Of a DNA stretch of 64,000 bases, positions 54,080 to 63,036 are shown one piece after another. Source of the stretch: Hoeflea sp038900095 (GTDB taxonomy: Bacteria; Pseudomonadota; Alphaproteobacteria; Rhizobiales; Rhizobiaceae); contig NZ_JBBMQQ010000002.1 in the NCBI RefSeq assembly GCF_038900095.1, forward strand, positions 620,001 to 684,000, given 5' to 3'. Under the pieces are notes generated by a model that made no database searches, was not told where the DNA came from, and worked only from the letters and a program-made list of their open reading frames with translations. The position numbers and the translations under genes are program-made. Position 1 is the stretch's first letter. Each line of letters begins with the position of its first letter.

Positions 54080-55114
54080 TCAGAAGCCTGCGCCGGGTGC
54101 GATTGCGGCGATGTTCTTCAGGGATGCGGTGAGGTTCTGTTTTCCGCCCTTGTAGCCGAAGATGTAATTGGCATCGCCCGACAGCGAGAACAGCGGCGCG
54201 TAGCTGCGCTTTTCGGTGTCTGAATCAACCGCGTCGGTCATGTTGTCGAGGATGACGGTGCGGTCATCGAGCGCCACCGAGAGAACGGCGTGGAACAACC
54301 GGCGGCTGGTGTCCTTGACGACGACGATTTCCATCGCATTCACCGGCACGCCGAGATGGCTCAGGATCGCCATCTTGAGAATGGCGTAGTCCTCGCAGTC
54401 GCCGCTGGCGCGGCCAAGGGTCTCGTTCGGCGTCGACCATTGATCAAGCCGGCCGTGGTTTTCCTGGTCCGTCCGGTAGGTGACCATCTTGTTGACCGAG
54501 GCCGAGACATGGCGGAGCTGGGCCGCGATGTCCGATCCTTCAAGCTTCAGGCGGTCAGCGAGGCTGGCGCAGCGATTGATGCAGATGGCCGACGAGCCTG
54601 AGGCGGCTGCCTTGCGGATCAGGCCGGAAATGCGGGCGCCGCTGCCGATCTTGCCAAAACGGATGCGATGGGCGCCAAACAGCGGCCGCTCCTGGCGAAG
54701 CGTGTCGCGAATGGCCAGGCGGGTGAAGCTGCCGATGGCCTTGCCGGCGGGGGCTGCTGCGGCCGGGATGGCGGCGGTGGTGATGGGGTCGCGGGCCGGA
54801 ACAGAGGCCAGAACCGGACGCAGGAAAGATGCGGAAGGCGCGCCCGGCCGATCAAGACCGATGCGGGCAAGACCGATGCGGGCAAGGCCTGCCTGTGAGA
54901 GGTGCAGCGTTGTGGCGTTGTGTGCCGAAACAAGCCAACGCTCAGACGGCATCATGGTCTTCTCGATGAGGAAAGGTGCGGTGGAGCGGGCCAAGGCCCG
55001 GGTCGGTATTTGCGACGATCCGTAGACGTTCGCCTGTGCGGCCGTGATGCAGATGAAAGAAGCCGCGAGTATAGTAATCGCGTGTTTTGTTTTCGGTTTT
55101 GCTTTGCTTTTCAT
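54080..55114 (-). CDS. Bacterial transglutaminase-like cysteine protease (BTLCP, LapG-like)
   Basis: A 344-residue secreted protein. A signal peptide (AITILAASFICITAAQA) leads into a ~110-residue Ala/Pro-rich linker containing a short repeat LARIGLARIG, then a BTLCP (peptidase C93) domain. The catalytic triad is visible: Cys in ASGDCEDYAILKM (about residue 240), His in RLFHAVLSVAL (about 275) and Asp in VILDNMTDAV (about 288). The family includes LapG, which cuts the N terminus of giant adhesins to release cells from surfaces. It is divergent from a giant adhesin gene, which supports that role. The long linker is unusual; LapG proteins are usually nearer 200-250 residues. Confidence 0.87.
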   Translation of the reverse strand: MKSKAKPKTKHAITILAASFICITAAQANVYGSSQIPTRALARSTAPFLIEKTMMPSERWLVSAHNATTLHLSQAGLARIGLARIGLDRPGAPSASFLRPVLASVPARDPITTAAIPAAAAPAGKAIGSFTRLAIRDTLRQERPLFGAHRIRFGKIGSGARISGLIRKAAASGSSAICINRCASLADRLKLEGSDIAAQLRHVSASVNKMVTYRTDQENHGRLDQWSTPNETLGRASGDCEDYAILKMAILSHLGVPVNAMEIVVVKDTSRRLFHAVLSVALDDRTVILDNMTDAVDSDTEKRSYAPLFSLSGDANYIFGYKGGKQNLTASLKNIAAIAPGAGF

Positions 55115-55445
55115 CTTTTTCGCCTTCCCCGTTCGTTGTGGGAAGACTACTCAAGGAAACATAAGATCCCCGAAATAAACAAAACTAACAATTACATAGG
55201 CGCTTCGATAAAATTCGAACTATTCTACGCTGAAATTCTGCTGTCGGGGTGTGCCGAAAGCGGAGGTAAATGCGCGAATGCTAAATTTCAGGTTGCTATA
55301 TAGATATATATGTATGCCGTATCGTCTGCCAAATATTTTGTATCTCGATTTGGGCATAATTTCGTATGCCCTCTTCTCCTTTATATGTTTGTTAAAGAAA
55401 TACTAACTGGTTAAAAATGGGTAATTGCCATTTAGGATTTTCATT
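55115..55445. promoter_or_regulatory. AT-rich divergent control region of the protease and adhesin genes
   Basis: About 330 bases, far more AT-rich than their surroundings (e.g. the run around 55301-55318). It contains a perfect inverted repeat GGGCATA-atttcg-TATGCCC (55352-55371) and a CtrA-like site TTAA-AGAAATA-CTAAC (55392-55407, one mismatch to the consensus). No gene is apparent. It should carry both promoters and is a likely place for strong regulation of adhesion. Confidence 0.5.
55352..55371. repeat. Perfect inverted repeat, candidate operator for the adhesin
   Basis: Arms of seven bases, GGGCATA and TATGCCC, with a six-base spacer atttcg, 75 bases before the adhesin ATG. The geometry is that of a dimeric regulator site or a small hairpin in the mRNA leader. 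Confidence 0.5.
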
Positions 55446-58400
55446 ATGTTAGAAAATAGCAACATTGATGCTTCGGAAACCATAGTCGATACCGCAGACG
55501 CCAACGGTCGCCCGGACGCTGTCTTGGTGGCCCAGGCGGCAACCGATCAGGCCGGCGCCGCATCCGGCGGAGCGCCCGGGATCAGCATTGTTGTTCCCGA
55601 TGCCGACAACCGGGTGATGCTTGCCGCCAACGTCAGCATCGAGACCATCCAGCTTGACGGCAATGACCTGCTGCTGATCCAGCCGGACGGTTCGCAGATC
55701 CGCATCATCGGCGGAGCGCTGAATGTCCCGACCTTCGTTATCGGCGACATCGAAGTGCCGCAGGAGGTGCTGGTTGCAGCGCTCGAAACCAGCGGCTTCA
55801 ACGTTGCGGCCGGTCCGGACAACACGCTTTCGGTGACGCAGCCGGGGCCCACAGGTTCGGGCGGCGAACTGGAGAACTCCAGCGGTGCCACCATTGTCGG
55901 CGAACAGCAGCGGGCATTGGGCCTGCTGGGCGATGATGCCTCAGGCGGAGATGGCGGCGCCACGGGTGACGAGATTCTCGATCCGGGCAATGTCGCCTCT
56001 GTACTGACCGGTGGCGTGTCCAGCGGCGGCATTGTCGAGTCAGCCGACAATCCGGGCGGCGTCGATGCCGATCCGGTTGCCGCCACAGGCTCGATCAGCT
56101 TCTTCGATCCGGAGTTCGGCGAAACCCGCGATGCAGAGGTGGCTTCACGCACGGTGGTGTCCCAGGCGCTCAGCACTGGTGGGCCGCTGACGGCGGCGCA
56201 GCTCGATGCGCTGCTGGCCGGTTTCAGCCTGGACACACCCGGCGGCGTCACGGTTGAATCGACCTCGGCTGCCGGCGGCTCGATCGGCTGGACTTATTTT
56301 GTCGGCAATGACGCGGTGGATTTTCTCGCTGAAGGCGACGTCGTCACACTGTCTTTCGACGTTCGGATCAATGACGGCATCTCGTCCGTGGTTCAGACGG
56401 TGACGGTCACCATCACCGGCACCAATGACGCGCCGGTGGTGGCCGCAGCGGACGTGACCGGAGAGGTTACAGAAGCTGTAACGCCTGTTGGCGATCTGAG
56501 CGACAGCGGCACGATCAGCTTCACCGATGTGGATCTGAGCGACACGCATTCGATTGATCCGACGGCGATCACGGCGTCCACAGGGGCGCTTGGCAGCCTG
56601 ACCGCTAGCGTGAGCAAGCAGACGACGGCCGGCCTGGGTGGCGAGATCACCTGGAACTACACGGTTGCGGCCTCCGCGGTCGAATACCTGGCCGAGGGCG
56701 AAACCAGGGTCGAGAGCTTCACCATCACGCTCGATGACGGCCATGGCGGCACGGTCGACCGGATCATCGAGGTGACCATCACCGGCACCAATGACGCGCC
56801 GGTGGTGGCCGCAGCGGACGTGACCGGAGGGGTTACAGAAGCTGTAACGCCTGTCGGCGATCTGAGCGACAGCGGCACGATCAGCTTCACCGATGTGGAT
56901 CTGAGCGACACGCATTCGATTGATCCGACGGCGATCACGGCGTCCACAGGGGCGCTTGGCAGCCTGACCGCTAGCGTGAGCAAGCAGACGACGGCCGGCC
57001 TGGGTGGCGAGATCACCTGGAACTACACGGTTGCGGCCTCCGCGGTCGAATACCTGGCCGAGGGCGAAACCAGGGTCGAGAGCTTCACCATCACGCTCGA
57101 TGACGGCCATGGCGGCACGGTCGACCGGACGATAGAGGTGATCATCCACGGAACCAACGACGCGCCGGTCATCACTTCCGGAGCTCAGAAGGGGTCTGTC
57201 GCGGAAACGGCTGATGTCGTGGGCGGTGTTGACCCCGATCCTGCGGCAGCGATCGGGACCATCAGCTTCCTGGATGTCGACCTGTCGGACGATCCCGAGG
57301 CCAGCCATGACGGCGGTACGGTGTCGAACTTGTCTTTTGCCCATGGCTATACACCGACGGACGAGCAGATCGCTGCGCTGAAGGCGGGTTTCTCGCTCGA
57401 TGATGCGGCGTTATCGAACTTTTCCAATGTGACCGGAATCGGCTCGACCGGCTGGACCTATCAGGTGACCAATGACGTAGTCGATTTCCTCGGCGACGGG
57501 GACAGTGTCGAGCTGACCTACGTGGTTACCATCGATGACGGAATTGGGGGCACCGTTTCCCAGAATGTGGTGATCACGGTCACCGGTACCAGCGACGCGC
57601 CGACGGTCAGCGCGGCCGACAACTTTGTCGTCAGCGAAGAAGACCTGACGAATGGAAATTCCGGCGCCCTGACCTTTACCGGCGACGTCGGCCTCAATTT
57701 CAACGATTACAGTTCGGTCGGCCTGTCCTCACGACTCAAGACCTCGGGCGCCATCCCGCTCGACCCTGCGGGCGACCTCATACTCTTGAAGTCCGATGGT
57801 GTGTCACTGGGCTATTCCTTGTTGACCCGGCCGGGCGTCTCACAGACGCTTGCAGCCTTCAAGCCTTCGAATGGCGAGATCATATTCGTCCTCGAGATCA
57901 AGATTGTTCCCGACGGTTCCGGAGGCTTCAAGGTGGACTACACCTTCGAACTTCGCGGCAATCTCGATCATATAGGTCCCGGCGACGGGAACAGCATGCC
58001 GCTGGATTTTACCGTGACAGCCAGAAACAGCGCCGGCGAAACCACCGAAAACACGTTCACCGTCACGATCAATGACGATGCGCCCGATGCCGTAAACGTC
58101 ACCGCAGCAATGGAAGAGAACACGGCCACCCTGATCTCTCTTGTCGAAGGGGACGGCGCCACTGTCGAAGCCGGCGAGGCCTACATATCCGGCGCGGACG
58201 ATGTGACCGTCACAATTGGGACGCCGACCTATTCCAACCTGCCTGCGGGCGTGGTGCCGGGGACACCCGGCATCAGCCTGGTTCAGACGGCAACCGGCTA
58301 CGATGTCAGCATTACGCCGGGAGCGGCATTCGATGCCCTGGCGGAAGGCGAATCCATGCTGATGGAGATCCCCTTCACCGTGACCGATAGCGACGGCGAC

Positions 58401-61400
58401 ATGGTCACCAAGGTCATAACCGTCACTGTCAGCGGCACCAACGACCAGCCAGTGATCTCGGCTGTGACCGATGTTTCGGAAACCCTGACAGAAACCAATG
58501 CCGCATTGTCAACCACGGGATCGTTTGACGTGGCAGATGTCGACACCAGCGATATCGTGACGATCACCGGGGTGACGGTCGCGACCTCTGGAACCGGCGT
58601 CAATGCGGCAACGCCGGGGACGGCGGCGCTGCTGGCCATGTTCGGACCCAATTCGGGCGTTGTAATCGACAGCCTGTCGAGCACTGGAACCGTCAACTGG
58701 AGTTTTGATGCGGCCAGCGATGCATTCGCCTATCTGAAGGCAGGTGAAAGCCTTGAGCTGACCTACACCGTGCATGTTGCCGACGGAAATGGCGGCACCG
58801 TTGAGCAAAACGTTACCATCACCGTAAACGGCACCAATGATGTGCCGGTGATCGCGCCGATCGTGCAGCCCGTGGCCGTTGCCGAGATATCGGATGCCTC
58901 GGCGCAGGATATTTCGCCGGTCACGGGGACGCTCTCGGTCACCGATGCGGAAGCAGGCGATACGCTGACCGCCCAGGCCGGAACGCCGGTTATCAGCTGG
59001 AGCGGCGGCGCCTTGTCCGCGGCGCAGCAGGCTGCTCTGACCGCCGCCCTGGCCTCAGGCGCGCTCACACTTGGGTCCGCCGTTTCCAACGGTGGCGCTG
59101 TCGGCATCGGGTACAGTTGGGATCCGGCCGCCACCGATCTCGATTTCCTGGCGGCCGGGCAGACCCTGACCGTGAGCTACGACATCACCGTTTCCGACGG
59201 CATGGCGACATCGGCCTCGCAGCCACTGGTCTTCACCATCGCGGGGACCAACGATCTGCCGGTCGCATGGAACGACAATCCGAACGGCTCGCTCCCGGCA
59301 TTCGAGATCAGCGAAGATGAAATTGTGACCAGGGTCTTCGACGTGTTGGGCAACGACACGCTGGACCCGGATTCAGGCGCTGCCAACAGCATCAGCCTGG
59401 GAACCATCCGGGGCTATGGCCTGCCAGGGGTGGCTCAGGGGCAAATCCTCGATCCGCTGACATCGGGCCTGTTCACCATCAGTGTCGACATCAACAACCA
59501 GATCCAGGTGGAGCTGAATTCGAGCGCGCTGCAGCTTATGAGGCGTGGTGAAGTCGGAAAAATCGTCATCGATTACAAACTGCATGGCGATGGCACCGAT
59601 GTCGACACCGGTTCACTTCAGGTTGCCGTCACCGGCTCCAATGATGCGCCTATACTCGACGCCAGTGCCTCGCCGGCGATGACGCAGGCCGAAGATTCGG
59701 GCTTGCCTTCGGGCCTTGTCGGCACGCTGGTTTCCGATCTGGTCAATGCCGCAGGCGGCAGCGTGGGAAATGTCGACGATGTGGATGGGCAGCCCTTTCC
59801 TGCAGGCATGTCAATCAGCGCCGTGGATAGCAGCCAGGGGAGCTGGTATTATCATCATGAGGGGAGCAATGCGCCGGACGGCAGGCCGTACTGGTTCAAT
59901 CTCCATCTGGAACTGGGCAAGGTGCTGAACCTGGGTGGCGAGGACCGGATCTACTTCGTGCCCAATGCCGATTACACGGGCACAGTCGACGAGGCGATCA
60001 CCTTCCGGGCCTGGGATGGCGTGGCCAGCCCGGCCGGCATGACCTGGGCGCCCGGCAGCGTTGGCGGTGAAACAGCCTATTCGGCAGCCACCGACACGGT
60101 CAGCCTGACGGTCGAGAATGTCAACGACGCGCCGGTGCTGGTGACCAACATCGCCGACAAGACGGTGTTTTCGAACGTTGGCGCCGACGTCGATATTTCA
60201 GGCTCGTTCTCCGATATCGATCCCGGCGATGTTCTGAGCTACTCGGCAACATTGGCGGGTGGCGATCCATTGCCGGCCTGGCTTTCGATCGACGAAACCA
60301 CCGGCCGCTTGACCGGAACGGCTCCGGCCGTTGGCGCTGCAGGCGAGACGCTCGAGATTACGGTGACGGCAACCGACAGCGGCGGTCTTTCGGTGTCCGA
60401 CACGTTCGAACTGACGATCGACGGCGGGCCTGAGGCGCCGGTCATCACGGCGCACACCGATGGCGGCGTGACCGAGGATGCCTCTTACACTGGTGGCACA
60501 AACCTGCTTACCAATGGCGGCTTTGAGACGGGAAGCACCAGCGGCTGGGTTGCCAGCAAGATCAGTGTTTCCGGTTATGAATATTATGTCCACTCCGGTG
60601 GATACGGAGCTGGGGGAACGAGCTATTATATAAACGATGTTCCTTTTACCTGCAGCCAGACTTTCGACACTGTGGCCGGGGTGACCTACACGGTCAGTTT
60701 CTGGGTCGAGAACAAGGCTTACAGTGCCACCGGCGCAATTGACAATTCGGTTCTGGTCACCTGGGATGGAGCAACAGTTGGTTCGGTCATCGACCTCGCC
60801 TATGCAACAGGAAAGGCAAATTTCACCGAATTCAGCTATACGTTCACTGCAAATTCGGACACGTCGACCCTGGCTTTGGCCGTGACGAACAATGTGGGCT
60901 ATACGTACATCGACGATATTTCCGTGGTGCAGCTTCCTGGCACGGAAGTCGCCAGCGGCACTATCAGTTTTACCGACGGGGACGTCGGCGAAACGCACAC
61001 GGCCTCGTTCACGCCGTCGGCTGCAGGATATGTGGGTACGTTCTCGGCTGCGATCAGCACGGAATCGAGCGGGGGCACGCCGGGTACCGTCGACTGGACA
61101 TTCGATGTTACCGATGCCGATATCCAGCATCTGGCCGCAGGAGAGACCGTCACCCAGACCTACACAGTCACCATTGATGACGGCAATGGCGGGACAGTGA
61201 GCGAGGATATCGACGTGGTGCTGACCGGCGTCAACGATGCGCCGGTGCTGAACGCGGCGCTCGATCCGATTGTCTGGACTGCAACCGATGCGGTTCTGCC
61301 CGGTGTTGGCGGTGGCACACTGGTTTCCGACCTGGCGGACAGCGTTGGCGGCGGCGGGCTCAACAATGTTTCCGATGTGGACTCCCCATCCATCGGCATT

Positions 61401-62666
61401 GCCATCACCGGTCAGAATACCGCCCATGGCAGCTGGTACTTCTCGACCGACAACGGGGCGAACTGGAGCGTGATCTCCGGGGTTACCGATGCCAACGCAT
61501 TGACGCTGACGGCCGACGCCCGCGTGGTCTTCGTGCCCGATCCCGCGTTCAACGGTGCAGTCAGCGACGGGCTGACAATACGGGCCTGGGATGGAACCGG
61601 CGGCGCCAACGGCAGCTATTCCGACACCACCAGCAATGGCGGTACGACCGGTTATTCGTCGGCGACCGACACGGTGTCGCTTGCCGTGGCCGAGACCGGC
61701 AGTTCATCGGGGGACGATATTGCCGGCGACGAGGTAACGGTCGTCATCCCTGCGGGACGGGCTTCCATGGTCAAGTTCTACAATGATGACGTCATTTCCA
61801 GCGAAGGCGGTGATGACGCCGTTACGGGCGACGTCACCAATTTCGAGCTTTCATCGCTCAACGATGCGCAAATCCTTTTCGGTCATGATTACCTGTCCGG
61901 AGGCAGCGGAGGCGATGTGATCCTTGGGGATGTGTACCATTATGAGGATGCCGACACCCAAGGTGCCTTAAGTTTCGCTCTCTTTGGCAACGACAGGATT
62001 GCCGGCGGTGACGATGCGGATGCCATCTTCGGCGATGGTTATTCTGCCCGGATCACCGCAACAAGCAATTCCACTGGCGGCACCAACTTCGGAAGCCAGT
62101 TCGTCCTCGGCGGGGATGACACGCTGGATGGCGACGATGGAGCCGACGTGCTGTATGGCGACTTTCATTCGGTCCATGTAAACGGCGATGCCGGATTGCT
62201 TATCGGCGGGGCCGATACCCTCCGCGGCGGCGCCGGCGATGATACACTCCATGGCGATTTTGGCATCGAGATCCTCACCAACGGGGGAGTGGCTTCGGGC
62301 GGCAATGATACCCTCAATGGCGGACTCGGCCGCGACACCCTGAACGGTGGCGGCGGGGCCGACACATTCGTGTTCGATCTGGATGCGCTTCAGGATGCCG
62401 GTGCGAATATCCGCGACCTGATCGCCGACTACGATTTCGCCGAGGGCGATGTCGTCGATCTCTCGGCGCTGCTCGGGTCCGAAACGGTCGCAGGCCATGA
62501 AGGGGACTACGTGAAGATGAACGGGGCATTCCTGGAAGTCGATGTGGATGGAACAGGTGGCGCGGCCGGTTTCGTTCAGATCGCGGAATTCACCGATGTT
62601 CCGGTGTTGAACGGGCTCAGAATCCTGGTTGATGATGATCCTGCTGATGTGACCGTGGTCATCTGA
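55446..62666 (+). CDS. Giant VCBS/cadherin-like repeat adhesin with RTX and type I secretion end
   Basis: A 2406-residue surface protein. The N-terminal ~130 residues form a conserved non-repeat domain (RIIGGALNVPTFVIGDIEVP) ending in FNVAAGPDNTL, a possible LapG-type cleavage site (residues 120-123). About a dozen VCBS/cadherin-like repeats follow, each with GTNDAPV-type ends, two of them nearly identical. A putative-Ig module lies around 1568-1662 and a carbohydrate-binding-like module (TNGGFETGSTSGW...) about 1683-1834. The C terminus has RTX nonapeptides (GGAGDDTLHGD, GGGGADTFVFD; about 2144-2310) and a type I secretion target. The start at 55446 follows AGGA. No secretion genes are near. 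GC-rich, like its neighbours. Confidence 0.9.
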   Translation: MLENSNIDASETIVDTADANGRPDAVLVAQAATDQAGAASGGAPGISIVVPDADNRVMLAANVSIETIQLDGNDLLLIQPDGSQIRIIGGALNVPTFVIGDIEVPQEVLVAALETSGFNVAAGPDNTLSVTQPGPTGSGGELENSSGATIVGEQQRALGLLGDDASGGDGGATGDEILDPGNVASVLTGGVSSGGIVESADNPGGVDADPVAATGSISFFDPEFGETRDAEVASRTVVSQALSTGGPLTAAQLDALLAGFSLDTPGGVTVESTSAAGGSIGWTYFVGNDAVDFLAEGDVVTLSFDVRINDGISSVVQTVTVTITGTNDAPVVAAADVTGEVTEAVTPVGDLSDSGTISFTDVDLSDTHSIDPTAITASTGALGSLTASVSKQTTAGLGGEITWNYTVAASAVEYLAEGETRVESFTITLDDGHGGTVDRIIEVTITGTNDAPVVAAADVTGGVTEAVTPVGDLSDSGTISFTDVDLSDTHSIDPTAITASTGALGSLTASVSKQTTAGLGGEITWNYTVAASAVEYLAEGETRVESFTITLDDGHGGTVDRTIEVIIHGTNDAPVITSGAQKGSVAETADVVGGVDPDPAAAIGTISFLDVDLSDDPEASHDGGTVSNLSFAHGYTPTDEQIAALKAGFSLDDAALSNFSNVTGIGSTGWTYQVTNDVVDFLGDGDSVELTYVVTIDDGIGGTVSQNVVITVTGTSDAPTVSAADNFVVSEEDLTNGNSGALTFTGDVGLNFNDYSSVGLSSRLKTSGAIPLDPAGDLILLKSDGVSLGYSLLTRPGVSQTLAAFKPSNGEIIFVLEIKIVPDGSGGFKVDYTFELRGNLDHIGPGDGNSMPLDFTVTARNSAGETTENTFTVTINDDAPDAVNVTAAMEENTATLISLVEGDGATVEAGEAYISGADDVTVTIGTPTYSNLPAGVVPGTPGISLVQTATGYDVSITPGAAFDALAEGESMLMEIPFTVTDSDGDMVTKVITVTVSGTNDQPVISAVTDVSETLTETNAALSTTGSFDVADVDTSDIVTITGVTVATSGTGVNAATPGTAALLAMFGPNSGVVIDSLSSTGTVNWSFDAASDAFAYLKAGESLELTYTVHVADGNGGTVEQNVTITVNGTNDVPVIAPIVQPVAVAEISDASAQDISPVTGTLSVTDAEAGDTLTAQAGTPVISWSGGALSAAQQAALTAALASGALTLGSAVSNGGAVGIGYSWDPAATDLDFLAAGQTLTVSYDITVSDGMATSASQPLVFTIAGTNDLPVAWNDNPNGSLPAFEISEDEIVTRVFDVLGNDTLDPDSGAANSISLGTIRGYGLPGVAQGQILDPLTSGLFTISVDINNQIQVELNSSALQLMRRGEVGKIVIDYKLHGDGTDVDTGSLQVAVTGSNDAPILDASASPAMTQAEDSGLPSGLVGTLVSDLVNAAGGSVGNVDDVDGQPFPAGMSISAVDSSQGSWYYHHEGSNAPDGRPYWFNLHLELGKVLNLGGEDRIYFVPNADYTGTVDEAITFRAWDGVASPAGMTWAPGSVGGETAYSAATDTVSLTVENVNDAPVLVTNIADKTVFSNVGADVDISGSFSDIDPGDVLSYSATLAGGDPLPAWLSIDETTGRLTGTAPAVGAAGETLEITVTATDSGGLSVSDTFELTIDGGPEAPVITAHTDGGVTEDASYTGGTNLLTNGGFETGSTSGWVASKISVSGYEYYVHSGGYGAGGTSYYINDVPFTCSQTFDTVAGVTYTVSFWVENKAYSATGAIDNSVLVTWDGATVGSVIDLAYATGKANFTEFSYTFTANSDTSTLALAVTNNVGYTYIDDISVVQLPGTEVASGTISFTDGDVGETHTASFTPSAAGYVGTFSAAISTESSGGTPGTVDWTFDVTDADIQHLAAGETVTQTYTVTIDDGNGGTVSEDIDVVLTGVNDAPVLNAALDPIVWTATDAVLPGVGGGTLVSDLADSVGGGGLNNVSDVDSPSIGIAITGQNTAHGSWYFSTDNGANWSVISGVTDANALTLTADARVVFVPDPAFNGAVSDGLTIRAWDGTGGANGSYSDTTSNGGTTGYSSATDTVSLAVAETGSSSGDDIAGDEVTVVIPAGRASMVKFYNDDVISSEGGDDAVTGDVTNFELSSLNDAQILFGHDYLSGGSGGDVILGDVYHYEDADTQGALSFALFGNDRIAGGDDADAIFGDGYSARITATSNSTGGTNFGSQFVLGGDDTLDGDDGADVLYGDFHSVHVNGDAGLLIGGADTLRGGAGDDTLHGDFGIEILTNGGVASGGNDTLNGGLGRDTLNGGGGADTFVFDLDALQDAGANIRDLIADYDFAEGDVVDLSALLGSETVAGHEGDYVKMNGAFLEVDVDGTGGAAGFVQIAEFTDVPVLNGLRILVDDDPADVTVVI
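56409..57140 (+). repeat. Tandem duplicate of a 366-bp VCBS-like unit
   Basis: Copies at 56409-56774 and 56775-57140 are in frame (122 codons each) and almost identical at base level, differing at only a handful of positions, for example GAGAGG versus GGAGGG (Glu to Gly) and TTGGC versus TCGGC near the start, and a few more near the end. Neighbouring repeats are far more diverged, so this pair is a recent duplication or is kept alike by gene conversion. Confidence 0.93.
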
Positions 62667-62677
62667 CGGGTTGAACA

Positions 62678-62712
62678 GACGCGGCCGGGCAATCCCGGTC
62701 GCGTCCGGTTTT
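62678..62712 (+). terminator. Terminator after the adhesin gene
   Basis: A 12-bp stem (GACGCGGCCGGG and CCCGGTCGCGTC, one G-U pair) with a CAAT loop, followed by CGGTTTT. It lies 12 bases after the adhesin stop codon. Confidence 0.82.
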
Positions 62713-62891
62713 CCGGGGCTTCACGGCGCGAGAAATCCGGACGCGAATGCGGGATCCCGGCACCGCCCGGGATTTCGCCAGTCTGCCGTCGACAATCTGC
62801 TGAATGTGAGCCGGGTGACAAACGACCGCACACGGAAACCCCTGTGGGGTTTGTCGTCTTGCCTGGGGATCGTTGTGAAATCTTGAAAGGA

Positions 62892-62941
62892 TGGTGGGCG
62901 TAACAGGGATTGAACCTGTGCCCCCTACAATGTCAATGTAG
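62892..62941 (-). tRNA. 3' half of a tRNA-Val(GAC) gene, attachment-site remnant
   Basis: On the minus strand the segment reads as anticodon stem-loop (CTACA-TTGACAT-TGTAG, anticodon GAC), a five-base variable region, a T-arm (ACAGG-TTCAATC-CCTGT), the acceptor 3' strand TACGCCC, discriminator A and CCA. The D-arm and 5' acceptor strand (expected GGGCGTA) are missing; the sequence before it does not fold as a D-arm. It cannot be a working tRNA. Such 3' fragments mark the far end of elements that integrate into tRNA genes. Confidence 0.82.
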
Positions 62942-63036
62942 CAATTTCAGCGGCATAGCCCGGCTTTTCGGGAAAGGAGCACTACATGAAACGGCAAATT
63001 CTGTCGATTTCGGCATGAAGGCGCGGGTCAGGTTAC

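Noticed and set aside
56409..57140. Long direct repeats as a possible CRISPR or mobile repeat
   Set aside because: The unit is in frame, 366 bases long, with no spacers, and encodes VCBS-like domains.
56145..57344. 399-residue open frame antisense to the adhesin
   Set aside because: It repeats because the sense repeats are duplicated; no independent coding evidence.
62892..62990. Complete tRNA-Val gene
   Set aside because: No sequence matching the 5' acceptor strand GGGCGTA or a D-arm is present in the 150 bases beyond the anticodon stem.
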